A DNA stretch of 7,759 bases, from assembly GCA_038239195.1 (NCBI GenBank), contig JBBSEZ010000464.1, forward strand, positions 1 through 7,759. Direction: 5' to 3'. The position numbers and the translations under genes were made by a program. Shown here in pieces: positions 1-4,603 of this stretch. A model generated the notes under the pieces. The model saw nothing but the letters and a program-made list of their open reading frames with translations, was not told where the DNA came from and did no database searches. Origin of the DNA: JBBSEZ01 sp038239195 (GTDB lineage Bacteria; Planctomycetota; Planctomycetia; Gemmatales; Gemmataceae). Within the stretch, counting starts at the first letter, position 1, and every line of letters begins with the position of its first letter.

Positions 1-362
1 CTGACGAACAGGGTGGGCAGCAGGCTCGTGCCGAAGTTACTGCTCGCGTTGGCGTAGCCGACGATCCCGGCGATGAGGCCCGTGCCGGCGTTGATGCTCA
101 GGCCGCCGGGCAGCCCCACTGCGCTGAAGGTCAGGCTGTCCCCGTCCGCGTCGCTCGCGTGGACGGCCAGCGAAATGGTCTGCCCCTCCAGCGACGACTG
201 CGAGAACGGCACGCTCAGCGCGGGCGGGCTGTTCATCATCAGCCGGTCTTCCAGGGCCTCCAGGCGCGGCTTCACGGGGCGAGCCGACTGCGGGGCGCGG
301 CGGCGGATCCTGTAGGGGAGCGCAGGTCGTCGAGAGTTTGGTAGAAAGCAGGGTGACGGCAT
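1..362 (-). CDS. Planctomycete surface protein with LEALEDR motif and He_PIG-type repeat (N-terminus only, runs off left edge)
   Basis: This is the first 120 codons of a gene that continues past the left edge. The ATG at 362-360 is the first usual start codon after an in-frame TGA at 452-450. No clear Shine-Dalgarno sequence precedes it; a 5-bp hairpin (366-380) sits just upstream instead. Residues 18-33 are Arg-rich (RIRRRAPQ) and lead into RLEALEDR at 33-40, the motif seen near the N-terminus of many planctomycete extracellular proteins. From about residue 46 there is an Ig-like repeat: SASDADGD-type spacing (HASDADGDSL, 69-77), then GLPGGLSINAGTGLIAG (83-99). That pattern fits the He_PIG/cadherin-like fold. 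Surface location is inferred from the family; there is no classical hydrophobic signal peptide. The repeat closely matches the one at the right edge of the window. A GTG 90 bases downstream, just before KPRLEALEDR, is a possible alternative start. Confidence 0.75.
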   Translation of the reverse strand, partial: MPSPCFLPNSRRPALPYRIRRRAPQSARPVKPRLEALEDRLMMNSPPALSVPFSQSSLEGQTISLAVHASDADGDSLTFSAVGLPGGLSINAGTGLIAGIVGYANASSNFGTSLLPTLFV

Positions 363-765
363 GGGGCCTCGCCCGGAGGCATGGCTTGCCCAAAGGGGGG
401 GCGTCAGGAACGGGAAGAGAAGAGGCGATGGCGTGATGGGCGCATGCGTTCAGGCCCCCATCAACGCTATCAAAGTAGGGCACCCCTCGAACGGCGTCAA
501 GGCGAATCAGCCCGGGATTCGCGCGCTCGCGGAGGTGACGGCCGTCGCAACGTCCTGCCCTTCTGTGCCCCCGGCGGGTCAGGTCACGATAGCCTCCGCT
601 TCGGCAGAATGCTCGACTGCCTCCGCGCCGACGGCACAACGATACAGCCCAGCGCTTATGCCACGCGGGGCCTCTTCCCGAGCATGCGCCTTGACCATCG
701 ATGGGAAGTCCATAAACAACGAATGACACAGTGATTCCAACACGCACACATCACCCGGGGACACC
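363..765. other. Divergent intergenic region, no convincing gene
   Basis: These 403 bases separate the minus-strand surface gene from the plus-strand methyltransferase gene, so both sets of promoters should lie here. Open frames exist on both strands, but their translations are Arg/Ala/Pro-rich with no recognisable motif, and they overlap one another. I see two small inverted repeats: GCCTC/GAGGC at 366-370 and 376-380, and GATGGG/CCCATC at 435-440 and 457-462. There is also a run of seven G at 395-401. No tRNA, riboswitch or mobile-element end was recognised. Confidence 0.6.
691..718 (+). promoter_or_regulatory. Weak candidate promoter for the methyltransferase gene
   Basis: TTGACC at 691-696 matches five of six bases of a sigma-70 -35 box. 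A poor -10-like TAAACA follows at 713-718 after a 16-base spacer. The GTG start at 766 lies about 48 bases downstream, a reasonable leader length. The -10 match is only three of six and planctomycete promoters are poorly defined, so this is a guess from spacing and the -35 box. Confidence 0.2.
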
Positions 766-2187
766 GTGACGACTCCCTGGCCATTCCCTTCCGGTCGAGG
801 ACAGGCGGCAGCCTCCGGCCCCTCGCCGCTGGCGGTGTTGGATGCGGCTCAGTCCGGGCGCACCGTCCTCCAGGACTTCCGCCCGCTGGCCGAAAGCCTG
901 GACTGGCAGTTGGGGCAGGAGTACCTGCGCCGGCGCGGCAGCCTGGCCTTCATCGGCGACGCCGAGCCCGTGCCCTTCGTGGTCAACAACGACGGCAACC
1001 TCTCCCTCCGCGCCGCCGAGGTCTTCTTCGCCAGCCTCGTCGAGGCCGAGAACGCCGGCACGCTCGAGCGAGACGTCTTCGTGCTCGAGCTCGGCCTCGG
1101 CGTCGGGCTGTTCGCCCGCTTCTTCCTCGACCGCATGAAGCAACTCAGCGATCAGAGCGGCAAGGACTACTACGACCGGCTCTGCTACGTCGCCGCCGAC
1201 CGCTCGGCGCGCATGCTCCAGGACGCGGGCCGGCACGGCACCTTCCAGAACCACCCCGGGCGCTATCGGTTGCGACTGATCGATGCCCTGAAGCCCGAAG
1301 AAGTGCTTGCCGACGCGGACGTCGCCGCCCAGGGACCGCGCCCCCTGCGGGCGGTGTTCCTGAACTACCTGCTGGACTGCCTGCCGGCACTGGTGCTGCG
1401 CGTGGAAGGGGAGCAGGTCGAGCAGTTGCACGTCCGCACTTGCCTGCCCGCCGGGACGGCCTGGAGGGGCCACGCCGGGGCGAGTTTGGAAGAGCTGAAG
1501 CGCCTCGCGGCCTCGGCGGATTGGCTCCCGCGGGAGGAATTGCTGGCGGTCTACCCCTTCTGCCTGGCCGAGTACCGCTACCTCCCCACGCGCCGCGAGG
1601 ACGTCCCGTTCGCGGACTTCGCCCTGGAGGAAGCGCGGCGGGCGGCGGGGCGGCCCGTCCTCCACAATCACGGGGCCTTGACCTGCCTCGAAGGCATCCT
1701 CGGCTTGCTGGCCGAGGGGGGCATCGTCCTGATCAACGACTACGGACAGGGCAAAGAGGGGACCGCCGAGGAATTCGAGCACCAGCGCTTCTCCCTGGCG
1801 ACGTTCGTCGGGCTGAACTTCCCGCTCCTGGGCAGTTACTTCCAGGCGAAGCCCGAGGTGCGCTGGGCGGAGCCCGAGGAGGGAGAGGCGAGCGTCCACG
1901 CACGCCTGTTGACGCGCGGGACGGGCGCGGAGACCCAGGCGCGCTTCCTGGAGTGCTTTCACAAGAAAGTGGCTGGAGCAGCCGACGCAGCGCGCCCGGC
2001 AACTGGTCCAGATGGGCAGGTTGCAGGGGGCCCTGGGGATGTACCGACTGGCGCTGGAGCGGCAGCCGTTCAGTTGGCCCCTGATGAACGAGGTGGCCCA
2101 TTTCCTGACGTTCACTCTCGGGGACGCGAGCGCGGGCCTCGACATGGCCGGGCACGCCATCGAGCACAACCCGGGCTCGTGTGCTGA
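766..2187 (+). CDS. SAM-dependent methyltransferase, MidA-like, N-terminal part of a frameshifted methyltransferase-TPR protein
   Basis: Read as it stands, this frame gives 473 residues. The genuine protein sequence ends at about residue 400 (ECFHKK), and the last 73 residues are Gly/Pro/Arg-rich shadow sequence. Residues 105-117 (FVLELGLGVGLFA) are the glycine-rich SAM-binding motif I. FLNYLLDCLPA at 198-208 resembles the NELxDALP segment of MidA/NDUFAF7-type methyltransferases, and GGIVLINDYG at 318-327 resembles their GGxxLxIDYG strand. The substrate is unknown; MidA proteins methylate a protein arginine, but that cannot be carried over. The GTG at 766 is the first start after an in-frame TGA at 724-726, preceded by a weak GGGGA at 757-761. 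A single extra base near 1963-1969 moves the downstream TPR region out of frame; removing it gives one 581-residue protein ending at 2512. The gene precedes a glycosyltransferase, which suggests a role in glycan or glycoprotein modification (inference). Confidence 0.8.
   Translation: MTTPWPFPSGRGQAAASGPSPLAVLDAAQSGRTVLQDFRPLAESLDWQLGQEYLRRRGSLAFIGDAEPVPFVVNNDGNLSLRAAEVFFASLVEAENAGTLERDVFVLELGLGVGLFARFFLDRMKQLSDQSGKDYYDRLCYVAADRSARMLQDAGRHGTFQNHPGRYRLRLIDALKPEEVLADADVAAQGPRPLRAVFLNYLLDCLPALVLRVEGEQVEQLHVRTCLPAGTAWRGHAGASLEELKRLAASADWLPREELLAVYPFCLAEYRYLPTRREDVPFADFALEEARRAAGRPVLHNHGALTCLEGILGLLAEGGIVLINDYGQGKEGTAEEFEHQRFSLATFVGLNFPLLGSYFQAKPEVRWAEPEEGEASVHARLLTRGTGAETQARFLECFHKKVAGAADAARPATGPDGQVAGGPGDVPTGAGAAAVQLAPDERGGPFPDVHSRGRERGPRHGRARHRAQPGLVC
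1963..1969 (+). other. Probable +1 frameshift site (one extra base) in the methyltransferase-TPR gene
   Basis: In the methyltransferase frame the bases read AAG-AAA-G, followed by meaningless sequence. Dropping one A gives AAG-AAG-TGG-CTG-GAG, that is FHKKWLEQPTQRARQLVQMG, which runs straight into the TPR repeats. The upstream frame reads well up to this point and the downstream frame reads well after it. The A run is only three bases long and there is no obvious stimulatory structure or strong slippery heptamer, so mutation or a sequencing error is more likely than programmed shifting. Confidence 0.75.
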
Positions 2188-2512
2188 GCTCTGGAACATG
2201 TTGGGGGACAGCCTGTACGAGTTGGGGCGCATCGAAGAGGCCCGCCTGGCCTTCGAGCGGGCCCTGCTGATCAACGGCGACGAGGTGCGGGCCCGCTACA
2301 ACCTGGCGTTCGTCCACGTGCTGGAGAACGAGCATCAACGGGCGCTGGTGCAGATCGCGGAAGCGCTGGCGCTGGACCGCCGAGGCGCCTACCGAGACCG
2401 CCTCCTCCAGAAGCAGCACGAGGTCCTCGGGCTCCTGGCGTTGCAGAACCAGAGGCGCATGCTGGGCCAGGTCGATCGCGTGGCCGGGCTTGGGCTGGCG
2501 ACGCCCCGCTAA
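2012..2512 (+). CDS. TPR-repeat region, C-terminal part of the frameshifted methyltransferase-TPR protein
   Basis: The frame opens with ATG at 2012, but protein-like sequence in this frame begins upstream at about 1967 (KWLEQPTQRARQLVQ). No ribosome binding site precedes 2012, so it is probably not an independent start. The product is helical with tetratricopeptide repeats: GRLQGALGMYRLALERQP, then CAELWNMLGDSLYELGRIEE with ARLAFERALLINGDEVRAR, then YNLAFVHVLENEHQRALVQI. The spacing of Gly, Ala, Tyr and Pro is that of canonical TPR helices. TPRs bind partner proteins or peptides; in methyltransferase-TPR fusions of this type they may select the substrate (inference). It ends with TAA at 2510-2512, 82 bases before the glycosyltransferase start. 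If the frameshift is real, this half is not translated and the locus is a broken gene. If it is a sequence error, the two entries are one CDS of 766-2512. Confidence 0.75.
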   Translation: MGRLQGALGMYRLALERQPFSWPLMNEVAHFLTFTLGDASAGLDMAGHAIEHNPGSCAELWNMLGDSLYELGRIEEARLAFERALLINGDEVRARYNLAFVHVLENEHQRALVQIAEALALDRRGAYRDRLLQKQHEVLGLLALQNQRRMLGQVDRVAGLGLATPR

Positions 2513-2579
2513 CGGTGCATGGGGCTGCGAGGCCACGGCCCGGTTGCCCTGGCGCGAGGCCCGAGCGAGGACGGCGAGC

Positions 2580-2585
2580 GGGAGG
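2580..2585 (+). promoter_or_regulatory. Ribosome binding site that fixes the glycosyltransferase start
   Basis: GGGAGG lies nine bases before the ATG at 2595. The only other upstream start in frame, ATG 2490, would overlap the end of the TPR coding region and add 35 residues of non-conserved Arg-rich sequence, so 2595 is preferred. Confidence 0.75.
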
Positions 2586-2594
2586 AAATCGACG

Positions 2595-3305
2595 ATGACC
2601 GACGAGAAGGGGCTGGTTTCGATCGTGGTGCCTTGCTGCGGGCAACTGGAGCAGACCCGCCTCAGCGTCCCGCGCGTGCTCAAGCACAGCAGACAGCCGT
2701 TCGAGGTGCTGTTCATCGACGGCGGGTCGCTGGACGGGACCAAGGAGTATCTGGAAGGGGTGGCGGCGGCGGCCCCCGTGCGCGTCGAGGTGCTGCGCGG
2801 CAACCGCGACTCGAGCTTCACCAAGTTGGTCGAGGAGGCGGTGGGAAGGGCGCGAGGGGCGTTCGTGGCCTGGGTGAACAACGACGTGCTCGTCCCGGAG
2901 TTGTGGCTCCAGCAGTTGACCGCCCTGGTGGGGGCGAACGACAAGATCGGCGTGGCCGGGCCCGTGACCAACTTGGCGGAGGACCCCCAGCAGGTCACGA
3001 GCGTGCCGTACCGGTTGATGCGGCCCAAAGGCCAGACGGGGGGGGCGCTGCTGGACACGCAGGAAGTGGACCATTTCGCACGGGGGCTGCGGGAGGCGAG
3101 CGGCGGTCAGTGGGTGGAGGTGAGCAAGCTAGGTGGCTTCTGCTGGCTGGCGAAGCGCACCATGTTCCGGGCCCCCCAGGGCGTGGAGTTCGTGGTGGAG
3201 AGGGGGGCCGACGGGCTCCTCATCGGGAGAAGGTTTAGTCTCCGCGCGCGCCAGGGGGCCACGCAACTCGCCTGTTGCCGCACTCTGTTCGTGCATCAAC
3301 TCTAA
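2595..3305 (+). CDS. Glycosyltransferase family 2 (GT-A fold), C-terminus shortened or degenerate
   Basis: The product has 236 residues and should transfer a sugar from a nucleotide-sugar donor in the cytoplasm; donor and acceptor cannot be read from the sequence. VSIVVPCCGQ at 8-17 is the first beta strand of the GT-A fold. FEVLFIDGGSLDGTKEYL at 36-53 corresponds to the DxGSxDGT segment of family 2. VAWVNNDVLVPELWLQQL at 91-108 holds NND in place of the usual DxD-like metal site, as in many GT2 enzymes. KLGGFCWLAKR at 178-188 matches the conserved GGFC-LLKR segment. After this the match weakens: the acidic residues normally found before the LRAR helix are replaced by LIGRRFSLRAR (209-219), and the protein stops at LFVHQL where relatives usually continue VHHFG-R-F. 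It follows the methyltransferase-TPR gene by 82 bases and is probably in the same transcript. There are no membrane segments. Activity is uncertain because of the worn end. Confidence 0.85.
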   Translation: MTDEKGLVSIVVPCCGQLEQTRLSVPRVLKHSRQPFEVLFIDGGSLDGTKEYLEGVAAAAPVRVEVLRGNRDSSFTKLVEEAVGRARGAFVAWVNNDVLVPELWLQQLTALVGANDKIGVAGPVTNLAEDPQQVTSVPYRLMRPKGQTGGALLDTQEVDHFARGLREASGGQWVEVSKLGGFCWLAKRTMFRAPQGVEFVVERGADGLLIGRRFSLRARQGATQLACCRTLFVHQL

Positions 3306-3370
3306 CGCGGGGCGGCCGCTTCGGTCGCTCGCGGGGGCTTGTCCCGGCGCGACCGTGAGTGGCTGCACAG

Positions 3371-3411
3371 TTCGAGCAGGCGCGGCTTGATGGATGTCCG
3401 TGGTGCTCGAA
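3371..3411. terminator. Inverted repeat between convergent genes, possible bidirectional terminator
   Basis: TTCGAGCA at 3371-3378 is the exact reverse complement of TGCTCGAA at 3404-3411, with a 25-base loop. It lies between the stop of the glycosyltransferase (3305, plus) and the stop of the exported protein gene (3460, minus), where a terminator for both would be expected. There is no T-run on either side and the loop is long, so an intrinsic terminator is only one possibility; a protein-binding site or chance are others. Confidence 0.3.
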
Positions 3412-3459
3412 TCGTCATCCTTGGGAATAGGGCCGGCACTGCGTCGCGCCCCGGCGGCC

Positions 3460-4554
3460 TTACTCGGCGGGCTTGACCTTCTTGGCTTTGAGGAGGACGG
3501 CGGCGTAGCCCCCCAGGCTCGCCAGCGGGTCGCCTTCCTTGCGGGCGGCGACCCCCTTGACATCGTAGGGGACCGGCTTCGGCCTGGGGGCCAGCTCGAA
3601 GTAGACGGCCCCGCCCTTGACGCCCGCGCCGGTGAAGGCGAAGGTGCGCCCCGTGCCTGCGTCGGAGACGAGGGCGCGGATCGGCCGGGCTCGGTCGCCC
3701 CACAGCAACTCGGTCGGCCCGCCGCGCTGAGGGCAGGCGTACAGCCTGCCGGACACCGTGACGAGGTAAAGGTGCGTGCGGTCCTGGAAGGCGTGGAATG
3801 GCTCGCGCACCGCCGTCCGCGCCCGCCAGGACGGCGGGAAGTCCCACAACGCCGCCGTATCCTTGGCTGCCGTCTTGATCGCGCCGTCCCACTTGACCCA
3901 GTTGCGGCCGTCCGGGCGCGGGTTGAGGGCGCCCCGCCAAACCTGGAGCTCGCCGCGCCATGCCACCAGCAACGCCATGCGTTCCCGGCCAGCGGGCACG
4001 AAGTCGTAGTGGGCGTCATGGGTGGCGGAGGCGGTGGGGCTCACCATGTTGGCATACGTCAGCTCCGCCAAGGGGTCCAAGCGCCAGCTGTACGGCTCAA
4101 AGTTGCCCTCCGCCTGCTCGGGCCCGAAGAGCCTGATCAGCGGAACGCGCTGAAAGGTGGGACTTTCCGGTTCCTCGCCTGTCCACCACAGGTGGCCCGC
4201 ATGAATCCGCCAGCGGACGAGGTTTCCCTCCCAGGCGGGCAGGCGCCACGAATACACGCGCTTGCCGGCGAGGCCCGCCGGCGTCAGGCGGGCCCGCCAC
4301 ACCTCTGTCCGCTTGGGGAGCCCGGGCTGCGCCCTCCTTCGCGCGGAGTCCCACTCCCGCACGTGGGCCCCGTAAAGGGCGCCGCGATCCAGGCATCCCA
4401 ACTCCGGCGGCGTGGGCACGGGGGGCGCCGCGCCGACCGCCTGCGAAACGGCCACCGGCCCGAGCAGGGCCGCAGCCAGTAGCGCCGCGGCCCAAGGCGC
4501 CGCTGCGACTGCCGACGCCTGCGGAGGCCCGCGGTCCCGGCCTGCCTTCGTCAT
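3460..4554 (-). CDS. Exported protein of unknown function, Trp-rich and beta-rich
   Basis: The product has 364 residues and I do not recognise its family. The ATG at 4554 is preceded by GGGAGG with an eight-base spacer. An in-frame ATG at 4635 would overlap the upstream gene and displace the signal peptide, so 4554 is preferred. Residues 1-9 are polar and basic (MTKAGRDRG), 17-36 form a hydrophobic stretch (AAAPWAAALLAAALLGPVAV), and AxA-type sites near 38-43 fit signal peptidase I cleavage. The mature part has many aromatic beta-strand-like segments: RVYSWRLPAWEG, RIHAGHLWWTGE, NFEPYSWRLDPL, RMALLVAWRGELQVWRG, THLYLVTVSGRLYACP. Their spacing suggests a beta-propeller or sandwich (inference). 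There are two cysteines (54 and 274). The Lys-rich tail KAKKVKPAE has no anchor motif. It begins 49 bases after the stop of the transglutaminase-like gene on the same strand, so it is probably co-transcribed and may act with it outside the cytoplasm. Confidence 0.8.
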   Translation of the reverse strand: MTKAGRDRGPPQASAVAAAPWAAALLAAALLGPVAVSQAVGAAPPVPTPPELGCLDRGALYGAHVREWDSARRRAQPGLPKRTEVWRARLTPAGLAGKRVYSWRLPAWEGNLVRWRIHAGHLWWTGEEPESPTFQRVPLIRLFGPEQAEGNFEPYSWRLDPLAELTYANMVSPTASATHDAHYDFVPAGRERMALLVAWRGELQVWRGALNPRPDGRNWVKWDGAIKTAAKDTAALWDFPPSWRARTAVREPFHAFQDRTHLYLVTVSGRLYACPQRGGPTELLWGDRARPIRALVSDAGTGRTFAFTGAGVKGGAVYFELAPRPKPVPYDVKGVAARKEGDPLASLGGYAAVLLKAKKVKPAE

Positions 4555-4562
4555 GCTCCTTC

Positions 4563-4568
4563 CCTCCC
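4563..4568 (-). promoter_or_regulatory. Ribosome binding site that fixes the start of the exported protein
   Basis: On the minus strand GGGAGG lies eight bases before the ATG at 4554. A second purine stretch, AAGGAG at 4556-4561, is only one base from the ATG and too close to be the functional site. This supports 4554 over the earlier in-frame ATG at 4635. Confidence 0.7.
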
Positions 4569-4603
4569 AAACGTAACAGGAAGCTGGCCGGCGCTCGGCC
4601 GAC

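Noticed and set aside
361..726. 121-codon plus-strand frame in the divergent intergenic region
   Set aside because: No ribosome binding site and no recognisable motif; it overlaps other equally unconvincing frames on both strands, and the composition is Ala/Ser-rich in the way of a random GC-rich frame.
37..747. 236-codon open frame on the minus strand across the left gene and the intergenic region
   Set aside because: It is out of frame with the LEALEDR/He_PIG coding sequence, is Arg-rich and shows no motif; high GC leaves long shadow frames open.
579..764. 61-codon minus-strand frame just upstream of the methyltransferase gene
   Set aside because: Its translation looks slightly more protein-like than its neighbours, but it has no domain, no ribosome binding site and no supporting context, and it would occupy the likely promoter of the methyltransferase gene.
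1960..1975. Programmed ribosomal frameshifting at AAGAAAG
   Set aside because: The shift needed is +1, the A run is only three bases, and there is no rare-codon or stop-codon pause of the kind known from +1 sites. An indel is simpler.
751..2274. 507-codon minus-strand frame opposite the methyltransferase
   Set aside because: It is antisense to a well-supported methyltransferase and its translation is Glu/Ala/Gly/Arg-rich without motifs.
1733..3058. 441-codon minus-strand frame opposite the TPR and glycosyltransferase regions
   Set aside because: It is a shadow of two recognisable plus-strand coding regions and contains no domain.
3394..4482. 362-codon plus-strand frame opposite the exported protein
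   Set aside because: The minus strand has a signal peptide, a ribosome binding site and good protein character; the plus frame is its antisense shadow.
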